Position numbers and translations under genes: made by a program. DNA of 22,736 nt from Atopobium sp. UBA6362 (GTDB taxonomy: Bacteria > Actinomycetota > Coriobacteriia > Coriobacteriales > Atopobiaceae): contig DJRK01000058.1 of the NCBI GenBank assembly GCA_002440065.1, positions 17,375-40,110 on the forward strand, read 5' to 3'. Shown here piece after piece: positions 1 through 5,779 of the stretch. The first letter of the stretch is position 1. The number at the start of each line of letters is the position of its first letter. The notes beneath the pieces were generated by a model. That model searched no databases. It had not been told where the DNA came from and worked only from the letters and a program-made list of their open reading frames with translations.

Positions 1-213
1 CCCTCGGCGACGGTGCGCATCCTGTGGGCGCGGGTGCAGCTGGAGCCGTACAAGATAGCCCCCTCGGCGGGAAGCGGCAGCGTCACGCAGGCCGTCAGGT
101 GGGGCGAGATAACGGGCGAGGTGCTCGACCAGGGCGACCTGGCCGCGGAGCTTTCCGCCCGCGTGGGCGTCGAAGACGCGATAACGACCGATTTCATCGA
201 GGACTTGGAGTAG
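1..213 (+). CDS. phage structural-region protein, 3' end only
   Basis: The reading frame is open from the first base and stops with TAG at 211-213, so only the last 70 codons are present. I do not recognise the family. The visible part is mixed hydrophobic and acidic and ends in an acidic tail (FIEDLE). Its stop lies 3 bases before the collar-domain tail gene, so it is almost certainly co-transcribed with it and likely a tail or baseplate-region protein. That role is inferred from position only. An internal GTG at 13 could be taken as a start, but the frame is open upstream of it. Confidence 0.7.
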   Translation, partial: PSATVRILWARVQLEPYKIAPSAGSGSVTQAVRWGEITGEVLDQGDLAAELSARVGVEDAITTDFIEDLE

Positions 214-216
214 CAG

Positions 217-972
217 ATGGCGTACCTGGACGAGGCGGGGGTCACGGCCCTGTGGGGCAAGGTGAAGGGGATCGCGGGCAACGCGCTCGCGCTCTCGGCG
301 GCTGACGGTGCCCTGACGGTCTCGCTTGCGGCGGCAGACGGCACCGCGCTGTCGGCAGTGCAGGTGAAGGCAGGCGACAACGTCTCCATCGCGTCCGACG
401 GCACCGTGTCGGCAACCGACACGACCTACACGGCAGGCGAGAACGTGACCATCTCGGGCAACGTCATATCTTCGACGGGCGGCTCGGGCTCCCCGCCCGT
501 GCCCGTTGGGACGGTGCTTCCCTACGCGGGTGCGACGGCACCGAGTGGCTGGCTCATGTGCGACGGCTCGGAGTTCTCCGCCGACGACTGGCCCGCGCTC
601 GCGTCCGTGCTCGGCACGACGACGCTGCCCGACATGCGGGGCCGCTTCGCCCTGGGCGCGTCCGACGCGCGCGCCCTGGGCAGCACGGGCGGCGAGGAGA
701 GCCACGTGCTCACGGCCTCCGAGATGCCCGCCCACAAGCACACCCCGTCGGCGGGCAGCGACCGCAGCTTCCTCACGATGGCGGGAGCCGGCGACGGCGT
801 GGACCGCACGACGGCGGCGAGCGGCTCGGGCAGGTCGAACCTGCTGCGCTCGAACGACAACACGGTCTACCGAAACGCCGTCACCTCAACCGAGGGCGGC
901 GGCGCGGCGCACAACAACATGCCGCCCTACCTCGCCCTCAACTGGATCATCCGAGCGTTGGGGGAGGCCTAG
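217..972 (+). CDS. phage tail collar-domain protein (tail fibre / receptor-binding type)
   Basis: A 251-residue virion protein. The N-terminal ~90 residues are rich in Ala, Gly, Thr and Val with a repetitive beta pattern (AADGT, TYTAGENVTISGN), typical of fibre shafts. From about residue 95 comes a collar domain (Pfam Collar, PF07484): VGTVLPYAGATAPSGWLMCDG, then LPDMRGRFALGAS, followed by a His-containing stretch (EMPAHKH) and the C-terminal NNMPPYLALNWIIRA, which is the classic ending of collar/microcystin-dependent-protein-like proteins. Such proteins sit at the distal tail and often contact the host surface. It follows the truncated structural gene by 3 bases and abuts the next gene (TAG then ATG), consistent with a tail-to-lysis operon. 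Family call is firm; the receptor role is inferred. Confidence 0.88.
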   Translation: MAYLDEAGVTALWGKVKGIAGNALALSAADGALTVSLAAADGTALSAVQVKAGDNVSIASDGTVSATDTTYTAGENVTISGNVISSTGGSGSPPVPVGTVLPYAGATAPSGWLMCDGSEFSADDWPALASVLGTTTLPDMRGRFALGASDARALGSTGGEESHVLTASEMPAHKHTPSAGSDRSFLTMAGAGDGVDRTTAASGSGRSNLLRSNDNTVYRNAVTSTEGGGAAHNNMPPYLALNWIIRALGEA

Positions 973-1281
973 ATGGAGGCGGTCATCGCAGCGGCGATAG
1001 CGGCCGTGGGGAGCATCGTGGCGACGGTGGTATCGGGGCTGACCCGCGGGCAGCAGAAGAGATACCAGCAGCTCAGGGAGCAGCAGGAGGCGGCACGCGA
1101 GCACATGGACGCGGCCATACAGCAGAGCCTGCTTGCCGTGCTTGAGGCCCAGGAGGTGCAGATGATCGCGCTGCAGGGCGGGCACCTCAACGGCAACGTC
1201 GAGTCCGCCAAGGAGAAGGTCATAACCGCGCGTGCTGACCTGCAGCAGGTGCGGAGCAAGGCGATAAGCCATCTCATGTGA
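973..1281 (+). CDS. small membrane-anchored protein next to holin
   Basis: A 102-residue protein that starts immediately after the collar-gene stop. Residues ~3-21 (AVIAAAIAAVGSIVATVVS) form one hydrophobic segment, followed by a long charged, Gln-rich helix (QQKRYQQLREQQEAAREH) likely to be coiled coil, then a second amphipathic helix. This layout (one membrane helix plus cytoplasmic coiled coil) is common for small proteins between tail and lysis genes of Gram-positive phages, including accessory holin-like and hemolysin-XhlA-like proteins. I cannot assign a family. A part in lysis is an inference from position. Confidence 0.75.
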   Translation: MEAVIAAAIAAVGSIVATVVSGLTRGQQKRYQQLREQQEAAREHMDAAIQQSLLAVLEAQEVQMIALQGGHLNGNVESAKEKVITARADLQQVRSKAISHLM

Positions 1282-1303
1282 GATGGCGCGAAAGGAGAAG
1301 CAA

Positions 1304-1576
1304 ATGAGCAAGGAGACAGTCAAGGCGACGGCATCGGCACTCGTCGTGGTCATCGTCAACATCGCCGCCATGGTGGGCGTGAGCATCGACCAGGGCACGA
1401 CCGCAGACGTGGTCTACGCGGTGCTGATGCTTGTAGCCACGGGCTGGGGCATCTGGCACAACCACAACTTCACGTCCGCCGCGCAGGCGGGGCAGCTGCT
1501 CGTGGACGCTGCCAAGGGCGGCACCGAAGACCTCTCCGACGGGGAGGAGGAAGCAGAAGATGGCACTGAAGATTAA
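1304..1576 (+). CDS. holin, SPP1 / phage_holin_1-like
   Basis: Start chosen at ATG 1304 because AAAGGAG at 1291-1297 is well spaced for it; an in-frame ATG at 1283 lacks a good site. The 90-residue product begins MSKETVKATASALVVVIVNI, with one membrane helix at ~8-25 and a second at ~36-52 (VVYAVLMLVATGWGIW), then the family hallmark W-x-N-H-N-F-T-x-A-A-Q, and an acidic tail (DGEEEAEDGTED). This matches SPP1-type holins of Gram-positive phages, which open the membrane so the endolysin can reach peptidoglycan. The gene overlaps the endolysin start by 17 bases, so the two are translationally coupled. Confidence 0.85.
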   Translation: MSKETVKATASALVVVIVNIAAMVGVSIDQGTTADVVYAVLMLVATGWGIWHNHNFTSAAQAGQLLVDAAKGGTEDLSDGEEEAEDGTED

Positions 1577-2036
1577 GAAGCTCTATGCCCACAAGGGCAA
1601 CTACAAGCCGGGCGGCAACAGCTGCAAGTACATCGTCGTCCACAACACGGGAAACACGGCATCGGCAAAGGCCGAAGCGGCCTACGCCCACAACGACCAG
1701 CACAAGTCGAGCTTCCATTACGTCCTGGACGGCAAGGACGTGTACCAGTGCGTGAAGGACAAGGACACGGCCTGGGCGGTGGGCGCGTGGAAGGGCGCGA
1801 AGGCCATCGTGAAGAACAACCAGAGCATCTCAATCGAGGTGTGCTCCAACGGCAAGAAGTTCTCCGCTAAGGAGATAGCGCAGCTGAAGGCCCTCATCGC
1901 GAAGCTCAGGAAGGCGCACAACATCCCCGCGTCGCGCGTCATCCGGCACTACGACTGCCACACGGGACGCAAGGCATGCCCCGCCTACTACGTCAAGGCC
2001 GCACGGTGGAAGAAGCTCAAGGAGCAGATCGTATAG
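1560..2036 (+). CDS. endolysin, N-acetylmuramoyl-L-alanine amidase (Amidase_2)
   Basis: A 158-residue lysin made of a single Amidase_2 (PF01510) domain that cleaves the MurNAc to L-Ala bond of peptidoglycan. The zinc-binding pattern is visible: H28 in IVVHNTGN, H130 in RHYD, and C140 in the K-x-C-P motif (GRKACP), where K138 is the usual catalytic lysine. No cell-wall-binding domain follows; the protein ends in a basic tail (ARWKKLKEQIV), so it is shorter than most two-domain lysins. GAGGAGGAAG just upstream, inside the holin gene, serves as ribosome site. It is the last gene before a strong hairpin. Confidence 0.92.
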   Translation: MALKIKKLYAHKGNYKPGGNSCKYIVVHNTGNTASAKAEAAYAHNDQHKSSFHYVLDGKDVYQCVKDKDTAWAVGAWKGAKAIVKNNQSISIEVCSNGKKFSAKEIAQLKALIAKLRKAHNIPASRVIRHYDCHTGRKACPAYYVKAARWKKLKEQIV

Positions 2037-2063
2037 CGAAGTGCCATGCAAGTGCATTGCAGC

Positions 2064-2089
2064 AAGGCCCCCGCATCGGCGGGGGCCTT
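2064..2089 (+). terminator. hairpin terminator after the lysis genes
   Basis: AAGGCCCCCGC at 2064-2074 pairs perfectly with GCGGGGGCCTT at 2079-2089 around an ATCG loop: 11 base pairs, mostly G-C, 27 bases after the endolysin stop. The stem's own AA/TT ends supply a short T run, but no long T tract follows. It also separates the forward late operon from the reverse toxin-antitoxin operon and may work in both directions. Confidence 0.75.
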
Positions 2090-2103
2090 CTCGTCGAAGT
2101 CAA

Positions 2104-2445
2104 TTAGGGTTTAGTAGCGCCGAGCTTTTTCAGGCGCCTCTGCGCCTCTTTGTAGACTTTCTTGTCGGCGCGGGCGCCAATTACGATGACCTGCATCCCA
2201 TTGTCTTTCTTGATGAGCCTGTACACGACTCGAATATTCCCGACTTTGACCTTGCGGCAATTCGCCAGGCACGACGAGTTCTGATTTCCGAGCGGTTTCC
2301 CGTATTTCCCGCCTGATTCGACAATCATCCGTGCTGTGTTGAGCATCGCGCTGACTACGCGTTGCCTCGCGCTGTTGTCCAGTTTTTCGAGGTCGTCCAG
2401 AGCCTCTTCGACGTACTGTGGAGGCGGTATCTGCACGTCTGCCAC
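2104..2445 (-). CDS. RelE/ParE-superfamily toxin
   Basis: A 113-residue basic protein. The N-terminal half is helical (EEALDDLEKLDNSARQRVV), followed by the beta-rich RelE/ParE core: LGNQNSSCLANCRKVKVGNIRVVYRLIKK, then VIVIGARADKKVYKEAQRRL. The arrangement V-G-N-I-R-V-V-Y-R plus I-G-x-R-x-D-K-x-V-Y is the standard signature of these mRNA-cleaving or gyrase-poisoning toxins, with the basic residues expected for RNA or target contact. It starts with GTG, overlapping the last G of the antitoxin TAG (TAGTG), so its synthesis is coupled to the antitoxin. RelE-like versus ParE-like activity cannot be told by eye. Confidence 0.85.
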   Translation of the reverse strand: MADVQIPPPQYVEEALDDLEKLDNSARQRVVSAMLNTARMIVESGGKYGKPLGNQNSSCLANCRKVKVGNIRVVYRLIKKDNGMQVIVIGARADKKVYKEAQRRLKKLGATKP

Positions 2446-2741
2446 TATTCTGTCGCGATGATGTTGGGATCGAGGTCGTCGTATGTCATCCCGAGCCTCT
2501 TGAGGACATCTTCGAATTCGACGACCTTACAGTCTCCAGACAGGCGGCGTTCCGCCTCTTGCACGAGCATGTCGTCGTAATCGTCGGAGTAGTCGTCGTC
2601 CTCTAGCGTCTCAGCCGAGAACACCTCGACGTCCCTCTTCACGCGACGCGTCCCAACGTGCCGGGAACGTGGGTCTGCAGCGTAGGCGCGGGACGCGTAA
2701 TCAAACGCCGGCATGAGGGCCGCTGTCGCCGTGTGCGTCAT
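2445..2741 (-). CDS. antitoxin of the RelE/ParE-type pair
   Basis: A 98-residue protein directly upstream of and overlapping the toxin gene. It is strongly acidic in the middle (SAETLEDDDYSDDYDDMLVQEAERR) and ends VVEFEDVLKRLGMTYDDLDPNIIATE. The C-terminal segment resembles the acidic, partly disordered toxin-wrapping tails of antitoxins; the N-terminal part is short and basic (SRHVGTRRVKRDVE) and may bind DNA. I do not recognise a named antitoxin family, so the call rests on the operon position, one-base overlap with the toxin and charge pattern. It starts 1 base after the stop of the preceding gene. Confidence 0.75.
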   Translation of the reverse strand: MTHTATAALMPAFDYASRAYAADPRSRHVGTRRVKRDVEVFSAETLEDDDYSDDYDDMLVQEAERRLSGDCKVVEFEDVLKRLGMTYDDLDPNIIATE

Positions 2742-2742
2742 G

Positions 2743-3006
2743 TCACTCCTCCTCGTCTTCTGTCGCCCGCTCGACGGCGTCGCTCGCCATGCTTACGAAG
2801 CGGTCGAAGGAGGAGAACGGCATGTACACACGCGACGTGACGACGGCCTTCGGCTCGTCGTGCATGTCCGCGAACGGCTCCGAGGTGAAGAACGTGATAG
2901 CGACGTAGTTGTCCTTCGATATGTTGAGCGCGGCATCGGTGGCGAAGGCACCGACCGTGTCCTTGCGCTCTATCTGTATCTGAATCGGCTTTTCTGAACG
3001 CTCCAT
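2743..3006 (-). CDS. first gene of the toxin-antitoxin operon, unknown function
   Basis: Start taken at ATG 3006 with AAAGGA at 3016-3021 as ribosome site; the frame is open further upstream but without a suitable site. The 87-residue product starts MERSEKPIQIQIERKDTVGA, continues with alternating beta strands (NYVAITFFTSEPF, KAVVTSRVYMPFSSFDRF) and a C-terminal helix ending in EEE. The pattern of an I/V-rich strand, a P-containing turn, V-x-S-R-V-Y-M and a helix recalls DUF3467-type small proteins, but that is a weak resemblance. It is 1 base from the antitoxin and clearly in its operon, so it may be a third regulator or co-antitoxin. Confidence 0.7.
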   Translation of the reverse strand: MERSEKPIQIQIERKDTVGAFATDAALNISKDNYVAITFFTSEPFADMHDEPKAVVTSRVYMPFSSFDRFVSMASDAVERATEDEEE

Positions 3007-3180
3007 GGCAGGCCATCCTTTGACGTTTCCACAATCAAGAAAGATAGCATCTGCTGTTATCTCATTAAAGGGAACAGGTGTTCGATTCGCGCAAGGAATC
3101 GGCAAAGTTTCGGCAAGGATGCGGCAATGTTCCCGCGGCTCCAGGCGCGACAATAGAACAAACGTTCGATTGGAGGGAAC

Positions 3181-3594
3181 ATGTACCAGGGAGTGCCGAG
3201 CTGGCCGCAGGGCGCGTTCCAGGCGCCCTACGACGGCCTCGTGAGGGTGCCGGGGATGGATGGGGCGCAGGCCTACCGCATGCCGCCCAATTCCTCTGCC
3301 GCGCTGTTCCACGCGACCGAAGACCGCTTCTACGTGAAGACCACCGACGGGGCGGGCTTTCCCACCATCCGCGAGTTCGAGTTCTCCGAGGTGGTTCCAG
3401 AGAAACCCGAGCCGTCGGTCACGAGGGCGGATCTAGACGACATACGGAAGGAGCTTGCCAATGTCGAGCAGCTTATTCGGGACGCCACAGCACAGCCCGC
3501 TGGGGGCGTTGCGCCAGGCGGCGCGGGGCAACCCGCGGGGCATGTTCGAGCAGATGATGCAGTCAGACCCCAGGTTCGCGCGGTTCGTCCATGA
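3181..3594 (+). CDS. phage protein of unknown function, first gene of the post-lysis cassette
   Basis: A 137-residue product with GGAGGG at 3172-3177. The first ~95 residues look like a genuine conserved phage protein: aromatic/Pro-rich start (MYQGVPSWPQG), a central stretch YRMPPNSSAALFHATEDRFYVKT, and a coiled-coil region RADLDDIRKELANVEQLI. Similar proteins with a PNSS / DRFYVK-like core are common just before a small M-rich protein in Gram-positive gut phages (memory, not searched). The last ~35 residues (Ala/Gly/Pro-rich) coincide with the overlapping gene at 3461 and look like an out-of-frame read, so the original stop may have been nearer 3470. Confidence 0.7.
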   Translation: MYQGVPSWPQGAFQAPYDGLVRVPGMDGAQAYRMPPNSSAALFHATEDRFYVKTTDGAGFPTIREFEFSEVVPEKPEPSVTRADLDDIRKELANVEQLIRDATAQPAGGVAPGGAGQPAGHVRADDAVRPQVRAVRP

Positions 3595-3670
3595 GAGCCG
3601 CGGCAAAACGCCGAAGCAGATAGCAGCCGAGCACGGCATCGACTGGGACTCGGTGAGCAGGTACCTGTAG
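3461..3670 (+). CDS. small conserved phage protein, overlaps the preceding gene
   Basis: ATG 3461 has GGAAGGAG at 3446-3453 with good spacing, so translation can start inside the preceding gene. The 69-residue product reads RGNPRGMFEQMMQSDPRFARF and then GKTPKQIAAEHGIDWDSVSRYL. The G-N-P / M-M / G-K-T-P-x-Q-I-A-x-x-x-G-I-D layout is shared by small proteins that recur in this cassette of Firmicutes and gut actinobacterial phages; no biochemical function is known to me. It shares 134 bases with the gene before it in another frame, which is long for a phage overlap. Confidence 0.7.
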   Translation: MSSSLFGTPQHSPLGALRQAARGNPRGMFEQMMQSDPRFARFVHESRGKTPKQIAAEHGIDWDSVSRYL

Positions 3671-3721
3671 CGGGCAGGCCACCCGCGCAGAATCTATAAA
3701 CGACGAAAGAAAGGGGAAGCC

Positions 3722-4333
3722 ATGAGCGACTTCTCACCGGCAGACCTCGCGGCTGTCACTGGCAACGAGGACGGTTTCGGCGGCAATTCCGCCTGGGTGC
3801 TCATCCTACTGTTCGCCATGATATTCGGGTGGAACGGCAGCGGGTTCGGCGGAAACCGCAATCAGGAGCAGCCCGTCACCGAGGCGGGGCTTTGCAACGC
3901 GATGAACTTCAACGACCTCGCGAACCAGACGGGCCGCATGAACGACCTGATGCAGACCCAGTTCATGCAGACCAGCCAGGGCCTCGCGTCCGTGGGCTAC
4001 GAGAACCTGCGCAACTTCAGCGGGACGCAAGACGCAATCAAGGACGGCGACTACGCGCTGTCGCGCCAGCTCGCGGACTGCTGCTGCACCACGCAAAGGG
4101 CAATCGACGGCGTGAGCTACAACATCCAGAGCCAGGGGTGCGAGACCAGGAGCGCAATCGCGGAGGGCACGCAGAAGGTGCTCGACGCCATCACGGGCAA
4201 CCGCATGGCAGACATGCAGTCCCAGATAAACCAGCTCCAGCTCCAGAACGCGCTGGGAGGCGTGGTGCGCTACCCGCAGGCCACGACCTACAGCTCGGGC
4301 GCGAACCCGTTCTGCGGCTGCGGCTACTGCTAG
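3722..4333 (+). CDS. phage protein with Gly-rich membrane segment and Cys-rich tail
   Basis: A 203-residue protein with AAAGGGG upstream of the ATG. Residues ~26-42 (WVLILLFAMIFGWNGSG) form one hydrophobic segment, flanked by Gly-rich FGGN repeats. A long helical, Asn/Gln-rich region follows (MNFNDLANQTGRMNDLMQTQF, AIKDGDYALSRQLADCCCTTQ), then a coiled-coil stretch ending QSQINQLQLQNA, and a Cys-rich end (NPFCGCGYC). Proteins with this layout occur repeatedly in gut phages next to the two preceding small proteins; function is unknown. The CCC and CGCGYC clusters could bind metal or form disulfides. Likely virion-associated, by inference only. Confidence 0.75.
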   Translation: MSDFSPADLAAVTGNEDGFGGNSAWVLILLFAMIFGWNGSGFGGNRNQEQPVTEAGLCNAMNFNDLANQTGRMNDLMQTQFMQTSQGLASVGYENLRNFSGTQDAIKDGDYALSRQLADCCCTTQRAIDGVSYNIQSQGCETRSAIAEGTQKVLDAITGNRMADMQSQINQLQLQNALGGVVRYPQATTYSSGANPFCGCGYC

Positions 4334-4343
4334 GGGGCATGCC

Positions 4344-4745
4344 ATGCGCTCGATGATATACACGGCCAACACGGCCACGCAGGCCGTCCCAGTGGGCGGG
4401 ACGGTGGCATTGGGCCAGGAGGTGCGCAGGAGCGGCTGCGGCCTGGTGTCGGGCGGCTCGTCCATCGTCGCCAAGACCCACATGCCCGTACTCGTCACGG
4501 TGTCGGTGACGGCGGCCCCGTCGGCAGCTGGTGCGGTCACGGTCGCGCTCTACCGCGACGGCGTGGCAATCCCAGGAGCGACGGCCACGCAGACCGTCGC
4601 GGCCAACGGCACGGCGAGCCTGGCGTTCTCGGCCATCGTGAGGGGTTCGAGGTGCGCCTGCGCCGACGCGTCCACGCTCACCGTCGTGCTCCTCGGCACG
4701 GCATCCGACGTGTCCAACGTCGCCGTCACGGCAGTGGAGCCATGA
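4344..4745 (+). CDS. beta-rich phage protein, possible virion decoration
   Basis: A 133-residue protein made almost entirely of Val/Thr/Ala-rich beta strands (VPVGGTVALGQEV, MPVLVTVSVTAAPSAAGAVTV, TATQTVAANGTASLAFSA, STLTVVLLGTASDVSNVAVT) with few charges, as in small jelly-roll or Ig-like virion decoration proteins. Three Cys are present (G-C-G and C-A-C). It starts 10 bases after the previous stop and its end overlaps the ferritin-like gene by 4 bases (ATGA). I do not recognise a precise family. The repeated VAVTAVEP-type ending supports a compact beta sandwich. Confidence 0.72.
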   Translation: MRSMIYTANTATQAVPVGGTVALGQEVRRSGCGLVSGGSSIVAKTHMPVLVTVSVTAAPSAAGAVTVALYRDGVAIPGATATQTVAANGTASLAFSAIVRGSRCACADASTLTVVLLGTASDVSNVAVTAVEP

Positions 4746-5044
4746 GGGCGATAGCCGAGGTCGCCCGCAGGATAGGCGAGGAGGTGGCCGACGTCGCCGG
4801 CTACTCCAAGCTCGCCTCCTGGTTCAGGGACTCTGGCGACGAGGAGAGCGGCAAGGCGATCCACGAGATAGCCAGGCAGGAGATGGAGCACGCCGACAGG
4901 CTGCACGCCATCGCGGTGAGGCTGGTCGAGCGTGCCAGCAAGGAAGAGCCGCAATCGGCGGGCATGATGGCGGTATGGGAGTTCGAGCACGACCGCATGA
5001 TGGAGGAGCTGGCCCACGCCCGCACGATGCTCCAGCAGTACTAG
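4742..5044 (+). CDS. ferritin-like four-helix phage protein
   Basis: Start set at ATG 4742, which overlaps the preceding stop as ATGA and begins the conserved part (MRAIAEVARRIGEEVADVAGY). The 100-residue product is all helix. It has the spacing of ferritin-like di-iron proteins: E-x6-Y in helix 1 (EEVADVAGYSKLA), E-x-x-H in helix 2 (EMEHADRLHAI), and a late E-F-E-H (WEFEHDRMMEEL). Small ferritin-like proteins of this length are recurrent near structural genes of Gram-positive phages. Iron binding is suggested by the motifs, not shown. It is the last gene of the forward cassette; its TAG shares a CTAG palindrome with the stop of the opposing gene. Confidence 0.75.
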   Translation: MRAIAEVARRIGEEVADVAGYSKLASWFRDSGDEESGKAIHEIARQEMEHADRLHAIAVRLVERASKEEPQSAGMMAVWEFEHDRMMEELAHARTMLQQY

Positions 5045-5379
5045 CTATTCGGGGGGGGGTGCTCTTCAGCGCCCCTCCTCCTGTTGTAGATGACGGGCCA
5101 GTCCACCTCGCGCCATCCCAGGAGGTCGACCATCACGCGCGTCTCGTCGCCTGCTATGTGGTAGGTCTTGCGGGCGAGTTCGACCGCGTGGCGGCGTGCA
5201 CGGGTCAGCAGGGGGCCGACCGAGGACTTCGCTAAGCGCATCTCGGCGGCTATAGAGCTGTAATCGAGGCCGTTCACGTATCGCAGGAGAAGCAGCCTGC
5301 GCTCCTCTGGCCTGAGGGCGAGCGAGGACAGCAGCGACGCCTGCCGTTGCGGGGGCAACTCGTCAAAAGAGACGTACAT
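5041..5379 (-). CDS. sigma-70 region 4-like transcription regulator
   Basis: Start set at ATG 5379, preceded by GGAGGAAAC on the reverse strand. The 112-residue product contains a region-4-type helix-turn-helix at ~20-68: LRPEERRLLLLRYVNGLDYSSIAAEMRLAKSSVGPLLTRAR, with the usual L-R-Y-x-x-G-L-x-Y-x-x-I-A followed by the recognition helix. No region 2 is present, so it is not a full sigma factor; phage proteins of this kind (late activators, ArpU-like) often sit near lysis or integrase genes. The C-terminus (GAEEHPPPNS) is encoded across a run of nine G at 5051-5059 (forward strand), so its length could vary. Role in late transcription is inferred. Confidence 0.72.
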   Translation of the reverse strand: MYVSFDELPPQRQASLLSSLALRPEERRLLLLRYVNGLDYSSIAAEMRLAKSSVGPLLTRARRHAVELARKTYHIAGDETRVMVDLLGWREVDWPVIYNRRRGAEEHPPPNS

Positions 5380-5493
5380 GTTTCCTCCGTTCCCTTCCCC
5401 ACCAGATTTGTAACCGATTGGGAGGGGACTGTTCAAGCGCAGTCAATGTTTTGTCAATGCCCGACTTGCCGCTTGGAGCATCCTCGACACGCC

Positions 5494-5516
5494 CAGGGGG
5501 GTCAAAAAGAAGGTCA
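5494..5516. repeat. arm-type direct repeat, copy 1
   Basis: CAGGGGGGTCAAAAAGAAGG followed by TCA. It matches copy 2 at 5751-5772 except for one G and the length of the A run, and itself contains two GGTCA boxes. Likely integrase arm-binding site. Confidence 0.6.
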
Positions 5517-5696
5517 GAAAGTACGCCGAAACTGTTAAAAACGGGTCATTTCATAGGGTTTCGGAATGTGCCGTGCGGTTGCGCAAAAAACGTCCTTTGA
5601 CCTGCACATATCGTTTCGTGAAATTCTGGAAAATTTTGCTCGCAGATTTAACACGGAGGTTATGAACAGCCGAGTGCGAGCCGTCGTCTCATATAG

Positions 5697-5726
5697 GTGA
5701 AACAGCAGGTCACAGCCCTGTTTCAC
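5697..5726. repeat. 9-bp inverted repeat in candidate attP
   Basis: GTGAAACAG at 5697-5705 and CTGTTTCAC at 5718-5726 are perfect inverted copies separated by 12 bases. It could be the integrase core site, a directionality-factor site, or a hairpin ending the int transcript; there is no T tract. Confidence 0.5.
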
Positions 5727-5750
5727 GGGGCAGCGAGTATGATGTGGGAA

Positions 5751-5772
5751 CAGGGGGGTCAAAAAAAGGTCA
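5751..5772. repeat. arm-type direct repeat, copy 2
   Basis: CAGGGGGGTCAAAAAAAGGT then CA, starting 8 bases beyond the int stop. Near-identical to copy 1 about 257 bases away. Likely integrase arm-binding site. Confidence 0.6.
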
Positions 5773-5779
5773 AAGAGAC

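Larger units (their letters stand above)
5380..5779. other. gene-free region, candidate attP
   Basis: These 400 bases between the sigma-like gene and the 3' end of int hold no convincing gene. They are less GC-rich than the surroundings. They contain two near-identical direct repeats (5494-5516, 5751-5772), an inverted GGTCAAAG copy (CTTTGACCT near 5594-5602), a further GGTCA at about 5708, and a 9-bp inverted repeat (5697-5726). Repeats flanking a core next to int are the usual design of an attP. The core and crossover cannot be fixed without the host attB. Confidence 0.6.

Noticed and set aside
3019..3047. forward promoter TTGACG with a weak -10 before the 3181 gene
   Set aside because: The -35 is good but no convincing -10 lies at 16-18 bases, so I did not list it.
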